DNA of 20,321 nucleotides, from the NCBI RefSeq assembly GCF_000003605.2, contig NW_003154739.1, positions 106,120-126,440 on the forward strand, in the 5' to 3' direction. The DNA is from Saccoglossus kowalevskii. Its lineage: Eukaryota > Hemichordata > Enteropneusta > Harrimaniidae. Below the pieces are notes generated by a model, which made no database searches, was not told the DNA's origin, and saw nothing but the letters and a program-made list of their open reading frames with translations. Below are positions 1 through 9,702 of the stretch, in pieces (the first letter of the stretch is position 1; every line of letters starts with the position of its first letter). A program made the position numbers and the translations under genes.

Positions 1-90
1 TGTTCAATATCATTAGCCAGAGTAACTACCCCGCAAATTAATGATTGGTCTAAGCTGGTTGAAGATTTTTTTAGAGGGAATTTGCTGTGA
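1..90 (+). CDS. Possible C-terminal end of an upstream gene (partial, unidentified)
   Basis: Frame 1 is open from the first base to a TGA at 88-90 and reads 29 residues ending in INDWSKLVEDFFRGNLL. The peptide has a protein-like mix (Trp, charged and hydrophobic residues alternating as in an amphipathic helix), and an AATAAA lies 228 bases after the stop, as expected for a last exon with a short 3' UTR. I do not recognise the family. The piece is short enough that chance openness cannot be excluded, and the start of the exon lies outside the window. Confidence 0.38.
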   Translation, partial: CSISLARVTTPQINDWSKLVEDFFRGNLL

Positions 91-317
91 TTCTGGACTT
101 TTCATTTGAGTTTATACAACACTTGTAGAGACATTGTTTTTGAAAGTGTCCAACAGTGAAGATACGTCATTGAGCATGATCTGAGAAATAGAATGGACAG
201 AAATGTATACCCCCTGTTGCAGACCGCGTTACAAGATTAGGTTCAGTTTTCGTGTTTCATTGTTTATTGTTCACAGTTTCTAAATTTCAGTTTTTATTGT
301 TCATAATTATTTACAGT

Positions 318-323
318 AATAAA
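318..323 (+). promoter_or_regulatory. Candidate poly(A) signal AATAAA
   Basis: A canonical AATAAA sits in TTACAGTAATAAAACAG, followed within about 30 bases by a T/G-rich stretch (TTTAATTGTGTACATGACTG) that could act as a downstream element. It would end the transcript whose coding end may be at 88-90. AATAAA is common in AT-rich DNA, so the call depends on that exon being real. Confidence 0.35.
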
Positions 324-848
324 ACAGTTTTCCATTCTGAAACCATTTAATTGTGTACATGACTGCTTTCCCCCACACAATAAGACAGTATGATATGTAC
401 GGATATGTGCGAGTATGTTTCATGATTTAAAAAGCCACTCTTTTGCTTCAATTCCAACTATATCTCTGGAAATATCACTTGCTGTTTATCATTCATATTT
501 TGATATTCCATAAAGTATTGATTGCGTGTCTGGTAATTATAACTAATTACTACTCAAGTTTCCGCAAAATTTGCTCAGCCTTGCTTCTACCAGTCATTTA
601 AGTCAACTCCCACATTGTCCGTCACAGTGAAGATATATTGTAAATTACACAGAGGTAACACTACACTACATTTCCCTTTACATTCCCTTCCATTACACAA
701 CAGTCTTTGTGCTGAGGCAGTTATGGTTCCTTCACCAGTTCTCTTGTCCTACATTGAAGTTGCCCCTAAAATGCCTGCCCTCACACAGTTGTAAATGTCA
801 CGCGCTAACGTGCCTGCAGTATGTCTGAGGTATTGCACTATGATTTGA
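324..848. other. Intergenic stretch, no gene seen
   Basis: I see no convincing exon, RNA gene or repeat structure here. The 640-720 part is rich in ACA/CATT runs (CACTACACTACATTTCCC) but makes no tandem array. Confidence 0.5.
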
Positions 849-1205
849 ATGAGTGACAATAAATTTAACAATGTTTTGACGTATCTGCGGGAAACTATGA
901 CAAGAGAATATCATAGATTAATCATCAAACCTGTAGAGAGGATGTGGTCACATGTAGGGTACATGTACAATCTGCAATTGTCTCTTTTTCCAAAGGACGT
1001 GCATGATACTGGAATAATTAACCTCACTTTTCATCTCTATGGTAACATTTTCAATGAGATAAAAAGTTGTCTTTCTCTCACCCCCTTTCAGACTTTACGT
1101 TGGCCATATCTGTGTGCATTTACGGTAACTCAAGAACTTAGGTCAACATGGTACACTGGCTTCTGCAAAACTCTGACTATACCATACGGTCTACATAATC
1201 GTTGA
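849..1205 (+). CDS. Open reading frame of 118 codons, unrecognised, doubtful
   Basis: An ATG-initiated frame of 118 codons begins MSDNKFNNVLTYLRETMTRE and ends PYGLHNR before a TGA. The length is above what is usual by chance in such AT-rich DNA. I recognise no domain, no signal peptide and no membrane segment, and the composition is not clearly biased toward coding. No TATA-like box or clear splice sites frame it. It could be a fragment of a decayed transposon ORF or chance. I keep it only as a hypothetical. Confidence 0.15.
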   Translation: MSDNKFNNVLTYLRETMTREYHRLIIKPVERMWSHVGYMYNLQLSLFPKDVHDTGIINLTFHLYGNIFNEIKSCLSLTPFQTLRWPYLCAFTVTQELRSTWYTGFCKTLTIPYGLHNR

Positions 1206-2400
1206 TGGGGACTGGACATAAATAACAAGACCAGCAGAGGCTACATGTATACGTGCATAGGTTGTTCTCAGACTACGGTGGCCTGAGTGGTTTGTTGTAC
1301 CACCTGTGTTCACATTGACGTCTGTCGATTTCTGCTGTTATTGTAACTATGATTTCCAAAATAAATATTAATTATTATAATCTTGACAAAATGTATTTAA
1401 TTCAAATCTAAACGAGAAATTTTAAAAACACATTTATTATATAATGTTTTTAGAAGTTTGTCTCAAACAGGTCATGGTAGTGACCTGGTCGAACTTGGGG
1501 TAGGATTTTTTCCCTACTTCTTTTTTCTGTACAGCCTCTCCCTACAGTTTTTAATGGTTAGTTCCTTAACAGATTTATTAGGTTAATGGTTTCTTTGTGT
1601 CACATTTTCTACTTGATATATACTCTCCACAATATAATTAAAATTCATCCAAACTAAACTATCTCACCATTTTCTAAACACTAACAGTCTGGGCTGACAC
1701 AAACAATGACATTATATAAATAAATCATTGCTTTAGACAAGTGTGAGCTGTCAAACACATAATAAATTACCTCTCTGATTACATCACAATTTTAAACTAA
1801 GTATTTATTTTACCAGGGTTATAATTTCAATATTTTATTTGTTTGGGGCATATCAATAATTTGATATAGTAAAATAATAAATTTTATTTGTGTTTGTATG
1901 ATTTCACACATTTTAATTTGAAAGTCATCAGTGAAATGAAATGGGCTTCTTCTAACCTTTTTCAAGTGGACAGTGGCAGATTACTCGGCTTCCACTAATC
2001 CACCAATCACAAGTGATATTTACAGGGCTTACTTACCCAGTGTCAGTGGCCCGCGGTAGATCACTGGACTTCCTCCAACCCTTTGCCAGTCACCAACTGC
2101 AGATTAATTCTAGAATTGTTCTTTCATTTTGAATAACTGAAAAACACTTTGCTAAGAAATTGGTAGCCATCAGCCAAAAAAGGTAAATCAAATATCAGGA
2201 AAGTTTATATTACTGATATAAAAACTCTGCTAATACAGTGTCTCACTACTGTTGCAAATACTGTTGCATGATTACTTTTAATGTGTTAAAGGTTTCCAAA
2301 AAAAGAGACAATCTAATATACAAGTTCAACATACTGGAATTCAAAATAACACACCAAGCATTGGTTTTGTAATTAGCAGTTTGCAAGGTAACTAGCATAT
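1206..2400. other. AT-rich intergenic DNA with one weak internal duplication
   Basis: No gene is visible. Around 1930-2095 two similar stretches (GAAATGGGCTTCTTCTAACC near 1937 and CACTGGACTTCCTCCAACCC near 2061), each near a GTGGC..AGAT..CT motif, look like an old duplication of about 60 bp. The rest is AT-rich with short homopolymers. Confidence 0.4.
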
Positions 2401-3127
2401 TTTTGAGTTATGATAATGAGTAACTGAACTAATTAGTAGCTATTGTTGAATTACGCTTGTAGCTGGCTTATTAAGTTATGCTAATTAATGACTGAATTAT
2501 TGTTGAGTTATAGCAGTGAGTTACTGAACTATTGTTGAGTTGTGTTAATGAGTAATTGGATTATTGGTGAGTTGTGTTAATGAGTGACTGGACTATTGTT
2601 GAGTTATGTTAATGAGTAACTGGACTGTTGAGTTATGTTAATGAGTGACTGGACTATTGTTGAGTTATGTTAATGAGTAATTGGTGAGATATGTTAATGA
2701 GTGACTGGACTATTGAGTTACGTTGAGTAATTGGATTATTGTTGAGTTATGTTTATGAGTGCCTGGACTATTGTTGAGTTATGTTAATGAGTAATTGGTG
2801 AGATATGTTAATGAGTGACTGGACTATTGTTGAGTTATGTTAATGAGTAATTGGTGAGATATGTTAATGAGTAACTGGACTGTTGTTGAGTTATGTTAAT
2901 GAGTGACTGGACTATTGTTGAGTTATGTTAATGAGATACTACTGTTGTTGAGTTATGTTAATGAGTAATTGCATGGATTATTGGTGAGTTATGTTAATGA
3001 GTGACTTGACTATTGTTGAGTTATGTTAATGAGTAACTGGACTATTGTTGAGTTATGTCAATGAGTAACTAGTCTCTTGTTGAATTATGTTAATTAGTGA
3101 CTGAACTATTGTTGAGTTATGTTAATG

Positions 3128-3623
3128 CATGTCTGTACTGTTGTGGAACAGCAGAGGAAACTATTTTACATATATTTGTGAATTGTTATATTTTTAAGTC
3201 TCTCTGGCGTAGTTTTCTAAATACATAGGGTCATCAGCTGGGTGCTCCCTCTGCCCTTACCGATAAGCAAATTTTGCTTGGTGACCAAGATTTCAACATT
3301 TTATTAAATCATTTGATAATGTTAACAAAAAAGTTCATATATAACAGCAAGCTTAAAAAATATCCTCCAACACTGAACAGCCTACAAGTCAACATGACGC
3401 ATATTAAGCAGATTGAAGAATACATTGCTAAAATAACCAACTGTATAGACAATTTCAACAAAAAAATGGGGAATATTAAATATCTAATTAATATATCTAA
3501 TCACCTCATTCCTCTCATCTCTTTTTCGGCCTGGTCTTCTTTTATTGTTTTGTCTGTAGTTATTTTTTTGTCTTTGTTTTCTCTGTGTATTGTGAATTTC
3601 TTTAGCATTGAAAATAAATAAAA
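3128..3623 (+). mobile_element. 5'-truncated non-LTR retrotransposon (LINE) 3' end
   Basis: The insert keeps the last part of a LINE reverse transcriptase ORF plus an A-rich tail (AAAATAAATAAAAAA). Its left edge cuts into the ORF just before a zinc-knuckle segment. The right edge merges into the tail. The 4 bp AATG occurs at 3124-3127 and again at 3624-3627, and joining the flanks restores one continuous 32-bp minisatellite unit, so this is a true insertion with a target-site duplication. Severe 5' truncation, A-rich tail and short duplication are the marks of target-primed reverse transcription. The LINE clade cannot be fixed from this much sequence. Confidence 0.88.
3130..3621 (+). pseudogene. 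Decayed C-terminus of LINE reverse transcriptase (zf-RVT region)
   Basis: Read in one frame, the start gives CLYC followed by EETILHIFVNC. This is a C-x2-C-x9-H-x4-C knuckle as in the zinc-binding domain after reverse transcriptase in non-LTR elements (zf-RVT). The frame then has one in-frame TAG at 3226-3228 and continues with DKQILLGDQDFNILLNHLI, then KKFIYNSKLKKYPPTL, which matches the usual 'KxxIYxxKxxxxxPxL' helix after the knuckle in these ORFs. The frame ends at TAA 3619-3621 after a hydrophobic run (about residues 75-112 counted from the Met at 3274) that is probably translated T-rich 3' sequence rather than a membrane domain. No catalytic reverse transcriptase motifs remain, so it is non-functional. 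Confidence 0.85.
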
Positions 3624-3753
3624 AATGAGTGACTGGACTATTGTTGAGTTATGTTATTGAGTGACTGTACTGTTGTTGAGTTATGTTAATGATTAATTGG
3701 ATTATTGGTGAGTTGTGTAAATGAGTAACTACTATTGTTGAGATATGTTAGTA

Positions 3754-4188
3754 AATAAATCTTAAGTAATTAGTGCTAAAACTGTTTTCTATTGCTAGTA
3801 TTAGCTTGCATCAGTCCTATCAGTCTCTAATACTTAGGTGGTATCACTATTGTTGCATCAGTGCACTGTTACGTCTAGGCTATGCTCTTTTTCAGCCAGA
3901 AGCCCGGATTCTCAGTGAAAATACATATTAGAGTAAACACTAAATCACAATTATATGCTAGCAATTACACACAATGTAATTAATTATGTAATTATTATAT
4001 CATTGTTTATACATATACTCATGTGAACTATAGCAATTATAGCATTGTTTATAAAATCTTGGCCTTTAATAGTAAAACTTATATTTATGGTTAAATTAAG
4101 AGTGCAATTATCTTTCTCCAAATGGATAGCATGACTTTTGTAGGACGTAGCTTTGTTGTCTGCAGCTGACACCACTACCACTTTTCAA
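3754..4188. other. AT-rich intergenic DNA, nothing supported
   Basis: The stretch between the minisatellite and the next inverted-repeat element has no recognisable gene. A minus-strand open frame of 65 codons here (from 4181) has no recognisable content. Confidence 0.4.
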
Positions 4189-4190
4189 TA

Positions 4191-4345
4191 CTGTAAACCA
4201 ATTTAATTTTGCGAAAGATAAATTAAAAATAAAATTGAGTCAGAGAAATTATTTAAAAAAAATTTTCAGAGTCCTATATGATACGAAGTGTGAGCGACTT
4301 TTGCTAAATTTTGTATCGTGGCAACGAAAATTAAATGGTTTACAG
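4191..4345. mobile_element. TA-flanked MITE, CTGTAAA family, 155 bp
   Basis: Left end CTGTAAACCAATTTAATTTT and right end AAAATTAAATGGTTTACAG are inverted copies of each other over about 22 bases with one base inserted. The element is bounded on each side by TA (4189-4190 and 4346-4347). Size, lack of coding capacity and the TA duplication fit a miniature non-autonomous element mobilised by a Tc1/mariner-like transposase. The superfamily is inferred from the TA duplication only. Confidence 0.8.
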
Positions 4346-4347
4346 TA

Positions 4348-5001
4348 CATACAATTTGTAGACATACTGTAATAGTTTATTGACCTCAATTTATCAGGGC
4401 GTTGCAGCTAGTCATTGACAGATTTAGGTCAAATTTAGAATTAACACTGAGCCAGCTTTTAGGATTCTTGTATATAGTTAGGGATGGACCATTAAAAACC
4501 CTAGGATGGGGCGATGGCAAAAAAACTATACAACATATTTTTTTAGTTTTGTGCTAATGAATTCACTGTAATTTTTGTTGTTTCCTCTGTGTGTAATATT
4601 TTTTCCCTTAGAAATAGGCATGAAGAATTTTTTTTTTTCTATTATTGATCTCTGTAGGGTTTTTTTCCATGATTTTTTCCATGTGCCATTTTTTGTTTTC
4701 AAATCTGCCATTGCCCAGATTTTCTAATGGTTCACCCCTTAGTATCATCATCTGAACTATTATGGACAGGAAGGTGTGGTTTATTTGAGATGTGTGCTGG
4801 GGAAGGGAGTGATTGAATTGGTCAGCTAACATGTGCTTGAGAAAAATATTCACTGCTACAAAATTCTTCAAATTTCAAGAAAATTTTTCTTGCACGTAAT
4901 TAAAATGGTTACCGTAATTTACTCTATTTAAAGGAATCAAACACTAACCAGAAATTTATTGTATGGCTGTTTTTGACCATAGATTCACTTTTGTCATTTA
5001 A
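4348..5001. other. Intergenic DNA, no gene seen
   Basis: Two overlapping minus-strand open frames of 61 and 87 codons (4526-4871) are lysine- and asparagine-rich, as expected from translating AT-rich DNA, and resemble no family I know. A lone TACTGTAATAGTTTATTGAC near 4365 resembles one end of the CTGTAAA elements without a partner. Confidence 0.4.
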
Positions 5002-5036
5002 ATAGCGCATATGCTAAGAAATGGAGCAAATATGTA
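5002..5036. mobile_element. Fragment of the ATTTGCTCTATTAG MITE family
   Basis: AATAGCGCATATGCT followed closely by GGAGCAAATATG matches an inner left piece and the right terminal repeat of the fuller copy at 7872-8017. It looks like a copy with almost its whole middle deleted, or two decayed ends. Confidence 0.4.
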
Positions 5037-5039
5037 TTT

Positions 5040-6435
5040 TTATTGTCATAAAAATAGTAAATAAAAGCAAATTAAATCCAGTTTTCCGTAATAAAGTAAC
5101 ATGTAATAATATATCTTGAATTTAAGGTCACTGAATTTAATGTCAGATCAGGAAGGTTTATATAGACACCACACCCTTAAGCTGTTAACCCAGAGAAGTA
5201 GTACATATTATATTTATGCTTGAAAGGCTTCGACCCTCACATAACATAGCAAAGTGACACACATATGTACAAACCAATTCAATGAATGTGGCACCACAGT
5301 CAACAATGAGCACACACATATCAAATTATTGGGTTTCAATTTCATCTATGTCACCTCGTCTGTGTTTGCTATATTGACATTCACAGAAATCACCAGTTTA
5401 AATTGAAATTTTTTTTCTAGTTTTTAAATTTTTTAGTTTTTCGAATCAGTCATCCTCTCCCTTTTTTTATCATGAATTCACGGTTACTAAAAAGAGTAAA
5501 CAGGATGGATTGCATGCATTTTTAAGATATTTTTAGAATTTTAGATAAGAGATTATGATAATAATTTTTGGTAGGTTGATACATATACTGGTATGTGTTA
5601 AGCTTCAAAAACGTCAAAAAGTATAATTTAGCCATGTGTATATAAATATTAAAATATAATTTTTTATTTATTGATGCTGTAAAATTTTAAATGCAAGTAA
5701 AAGTAAAAACTAATTCTGATTGTAGTATAATAAAAATACACTACTAAAATAACCATACAGGAAATATCTTTAGTTTGTTTTCAATAAGAAAAGTAAATAA
5801 TTGTTATTTGGGACTGTGAGTCTTGTCACATTAATTCAAGACAATTAATTTAATACTTAGTAAATAAAAACAAATTATCGTTATCGTTTTTTGACTTAAT
5901 TGAATAACTTCACACTTTGTTGATATTTGTTGTCATAAGGTATAACATGTACTATATGGTGCATCCAGTATTGTATGGACACCAGTTGCCAGTGCATGCC
6001 AGTACTGGTAACTGTAAAAACAAATACCTGAATTTCCCCAAATTAAATATAATTTGACAGAAATTCAACTGACCATTTTCCCAGTTGGATTATTTTGTTC
6101 TATCTCTTCAATCCGATTTTCACTATATTGCATTATATAATAATTTCCATGCAGATTTTGGTTTATATTTATGTAAACTGGCATTTTAATACATTTTCAG
6201 GGGTCAGAATTTACCAGCAGTGTAGCTAGTGCATATTCTAGATTTCATATTTAAATTCCATGGCTAAAATGCTCTCCATGTGCATAGATGGACGAGGCGT
6301 ATGACATCAATAACAATTGTAGTACATTTCAATGAACTAGCATTAATACCAACCATAATCTTCAAAAGCAAAAAAACAAAGCAATAAAAATACAATGTTT
6401 TAGTTGTGATTCTTTGCATTTATGCTGATTTACAG
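5040..6435. other. AT-rich intergenic or intronic DNA
   Basis: No coding signal seen. A small imperfect inverted repeat around 5980-6013 (CCAGTTGCCAGT against ACTGGTAACTG) could form a short hairpin. The rest holds T- and A-rich runs. Confidence 0.4.
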
Positions 6436-6491
6436 AACAGAAGACAGCCGCGGCGACTGACAATATGACGAACGTGTTGATGATACCATGG
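6436..6491 (+). CDS. Candidate internal or first coding exon, unidentified
   Basis: A 56-base segment with near-balanced base composition stands out from AT-rich surroundings. It follows a good acceptor (GATTTACAG ending at 6435) with a T-rich tract, and ends at a strong donor (ATGG then GTAAGA at 6492). Only one of three forward frames is open: two bases, then 18 codons reading QKTAAATDNMTNVLMIPW, ending in phase 0. The Met in DNMTNVL could be an initiator, with the GC-rich part then being 5' UTR. I do not recognise the peptide and found no sure partner exon in the window. On the other strand the same bases read a hydrophobic stretch (INTFVILSVAAAVFCS) but lack a proper acceptor. Confidence 0.35.
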
Positions 6492-7871
6492 GTAAGATTT
6501 GAACACTATGCTGCAATGAACATGTTCGTAACAGGGAATTTTCTCCCCAAATGCTCATATATTAACATTGCTGGCAATCAATTTGTACCTGGTTTGATTA
6601 GTTGATTATAAACCTGTATCATTTTGAATAGTTCTCATAGTTGTGTCATCTTCATTCAGTTAGATATTTAAGCCAGTTTATTCAAATTTGGGGCAGGATC
6701 ACAGTGTTTCTTTGTGCCAGATAAAAGATCTGGTTCACAACCAATCAGATGGCTAGATTTAGACAAAGCATGTTGTGCTCGTTAATTGGCTTGTTTGAAT
6801 GAACTGCCATTGAAATATTCATCAAAACCAACGAGAATGGGTTTGTTTGGTTGTCAGTACAGACAACAATCTAATAGTCTTACTTTATAGATGTATGTAC
6901 TTCAGTTAATATTCCAGAGTCATTGTGAAGTATGTGTTTTAATATAATTTAACAATATATTTTATATGTATTGTATGCAACACACGAGACACATGCTAAA
7001 AGTGATGTGATTACTGGCACTGTATGGCATTTGACTTCAATTGCTCGTTTGCATGAAGTCAGATGATAAAGTGGTTATGTATGACTGATCATCCTTCAGC
7101 ATCTGGCATCTACTTATTGTTAACCTCAATGTCATCAAAAAAAGACAAATGACACCATACATCATCCATATCCACCATTTTTTTTATCAGCTACTTCAAT
7201 TTCCAAAAATTTAGCCAGATAGATTCATTTATACTCTGTATTTTCCATAACAGTTCACTTGTCTATCTGTTTTGTTGGTGAATGTTTTTTGTATATTCTC
7301 TTACCGCCATCTTAAACTTGTAATTCTTGTACCTGAATTTCTTGTATACATTGTACCGATATAGTCACGTATAGATATAATTATGACAGCTATCTCTTTT
7401 TTTGCAATATTAGTGCCAAGACCTTGAAACTAGCCACCAGATTACTTGGATATAGTAGATGCTTCTCCTTCAATTTTGCTATCTTCAATATATTGAATAT
7501 TTTAAATTTTAAATTATATTGAATGTTTTAAATATTTTTGGTAATTTTCAACATTTTGAAATACCACTGGCAGGAAATTTGTTACGTAGTTATTTTGGCT
7601 GGACTCTATGACTTTAATTCATTGTCTTGATTCACAAGTTACTTGTTTTTTATTCCCCATGAAATGGAACTTTCACAGAGAAACCTAATTATTTATTTAA
7701 AAAAAATATTTTTTTGGCAACAAATTCCTAAAATGAACTGTAACATTGTAACCATGCAATAATATTGAGTCTGTGCACACTATTTAGAAGTCTATTTTTA
7801 ATCTAATACATAATATGCACGATTTATTTCAACAATTCCAGCTGTTAACAATGCTCTCAATAAGTCCAATA
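6492..7871. other. AT-rich DNA, no gene seen
   Basis: If the exon at 6436-6491 is real this would be its downstream intron. I see no second exon with paired splice sites. Around 7480-7560 there are TTTAAA/AATATT-rich runs with short self-complementary pieces (ATATTTTAAATTTTAAAT). Confidence 0.4.
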
Positions 7872-8017
7872 CCATATTTGCTCTATTAGTAGCGCATATG
7901 CTTACGTAAATTACAAAGATGTTTCTATAGTCAAATAGAAAAATATTTAAATGATTCTACAATCATGTGATTATATCTGCTACTATTAGAGATGCACTTC
8001 TAATAGAGCAAATATGG
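7872..8017. mobile_element. TA-flanked MITE, 146 bp, best copy of its family
   Basis: The left end CCATATTTGCTCTATTAG and the right end CTAATAGAGCAAATATGG are perfect inverted copies over 18 bases. Similarity continues inward to about 27 bases (AGCGCAT against ATGCACT). TA lies on both sides (7870-7871 and 8018-8019). There is no coding capacity. A second, more diverged copy is at 11407-11564 and fragments are near 5002 and 14901. Confidence 0.88.
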
Positions 8018-8019
8018 TA

Positions 8020-9500
8020 CATTAATAAAATAAAAAAAAAAAATAGAATGACTACTAAAACAAATCTATGCATATTAATTTTCTAATTTAACATTACTAT
8101 TATTCTAAGTTGAAACTTGGCATATCATCACATGTACTGGTGTATTCTTTGAATTTGAACCTCCATGAACACACCAATACAATAGATTTGTATAGACAAA
8201 ATATAATTGGTAGAGATAGACATTATGTGTGATCTCAGAAATTTGTAGTACAAATGAACTTGACCTCTCCAATAAACGCATAGATCAACACACAATGAAC
8301 CCAATCACAAGCGGCTAATGAGCAAATTGATTGGTCGATTACAAATATGCCACAATCATAAGTATTGTCTGTCATCAGATACCATAAGTGAGTGATGACC
8401 TTGAGACAGTACTATGGTCACAAAGCCCTGGGGCAGACATTGCAAATGATTGATCCATTATCGTAGAGGTCGTACAATGAAAAGTACAATGATTATAGGC
8501 TACACAAAACAGTCAGTAAAGTTTTACACCTCTTGCAATGCAGGTTAAATTGCATAATTTTGCATACATTTCTACTAATATCTTACAAATGTGTAACAAT
8601 AAAGTTACACTTGAAAAACACCAAACCCACCACAACACAGACCATCACTGGTTTCCAACTTTGAGTTTATGCTGTTGCCATGACATTAACAGTCTCAAAG
8701 TTATCATATATCCAGTGTTATAAGTAGTCCTTCATTAGAAGTATACGTGTTGATATGGATTTATTCCCTGACTGATTGAAATACTTTTAGAGTGACCATC
8801 ATTTTTTTCTTTCTCATATATAACCCATTAACATTTTCAGCAGCGAAATTAAAATTAAATGGTTTAACAAATAAAGTACATTGCATGTATGCGGCTTTGA
8901 CTTTCAATCTTGTTAATTTAAGCACAGGGGTTATCATCTGTGCATGCAAAAAATGCAAAGGCTCATGGGTAGATGTTTATTTGTAAACAATGACGTGCTA
9001 TGGCAGTCTGTCACATGTGTATGTGATGACTTCCCAGCTTTAAGTGACTTTTGGTTATACTTGTAGCCACAATCTGGATTACTGGTACATTATTGGTTGC
9101 TTTTAAAAATATTTTTCTATTTTCTTTTTACAGCAGGCTCAATTTTGTTATCTATAACATTCAAAAATAGGTCACTCTACTATTACTGAAAAACTATTAA
9201 TGAAAAAAAAAGTGCACTATCAATCACATCCAGTATTATGATACAGTGAATGCTATACTACTGAACTAAAATAACAATAAAAATGTACATTATATAAATC
9301 AAATTATGTAATTAATTCTATTATTTGCATATTAATTAGCTGATATCAGCATGGTGAATTTAAATGATAATATTACAATTATAAATATGCTAAAATCTGT
9401 CTGAAGTAGGCCTCTTTGTAAGCAAGAAATCTGTCTATACTGAGCAACATATTCTTTGGATAGTTCTTTCCCATCTTGAGTCCATGATTCAAAATATATA
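8020..9500. other. Intergenic DNA, no gene seen
   Basis: Short open frames on both strands (for example around 8538-8723 and two antisense frames at 8761-8986) have no recognisable domain and no splice or promoter context. An A-run at 8030-8042 follows the element. The sequence ATTGGTCGATTACAAATATG near 8331 is unremarkable. Confidence 0.4.
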
Positions 9501-9700
9501 CTGTAGAATACTTTAATTTTTGCATGGAATTAATTTTTGCAGAAGAAATGATTCTGTGAAAATAAAATTCAGCGAATATACCTTTTTTCCTATATTTTGC
9601 ATTCAACTTGTCAAAAATCAGTGAAAATAAATTCCACACAAAGCATCAAAAATGTCTTTTCAGTGAAAATTAATTCCAGCTAAAATAAAGTATTTTACAG
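9501..9700. mobile_element. TA-flanked MITE, CTGTAAA family, 200 bp
   Basis: The left arm 9501-9540 (CTGTAGAATACTTTAATTTT then a stretch containing GGAATTAATTTT) and the right arm 9661-9700 (containing AAAATTAATTCC and ending AAAGTATTTTACAG) are inverted copies across about 40 bases with few mismatches. TA flanks both ends (9499-9500, 9701-9702). The middle has GTGAAAATAAA..TTC motifs shared with the copies at 11005-11370. The 86-codon minus-strand frame at 9379-9639 overlaps this element and is not a gene. Confidence 0.85.
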
Positions 9701-9702
9701 TA

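Larger units (their letters stand above)
2401..3753 (+). repeat. Minisatellite, 32-bp unit, about 28 degenerate copies, interrupted once
   Basis: A head-to-tail array whose typical unit is 32 bp and starts TTGTTGAGTTATGTTAATGA, followed by a 12-base part ending GGACTA. I counted about 28 units by hand. The first three or four are the most diverged; the middle (about 2580-3080) is the most uniform, as expected of an array homogenised in its centre. Variants alternate at the GTGACT/GTAACT/GTAATT position. A short unit of about 25 bp followed by one beginning TGGTGAGATATG recurs three times (near 2660, 2780 and 2840), which shows a dimer was copied as a block. Because 32 is not a multiple of three and units contain TGA and TAA, the array is not coding. 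It is broken by a LINE fragment at 3128-3623. Confidence 0.93.

Noticed and set aside
3274-3621. A 115-codon open frame as an independent small membrane protein gene
   Set aside because: The same frame continues upstream through a stop into a zinc-knuckle typical of LINE reverse transcriptases, and the hydrophobic tail is likely translated T-rich 3' sequence.
2401-3753. Regularly spaced 32-bp repeats, at first glance like a CRISPR array
   Set aside because: Units are contiguous with no unique spacers, they vary between copies, and the context is animal DNA with a LINE insertion. It is a minisatellite.
4526-4871. Overlapping minus-strand frames of 61 and 87 codons
   Set aside because: Lys/Asn/Phe-rich translations of A- and T-runs, no domain, no promoter and mutual overlap.
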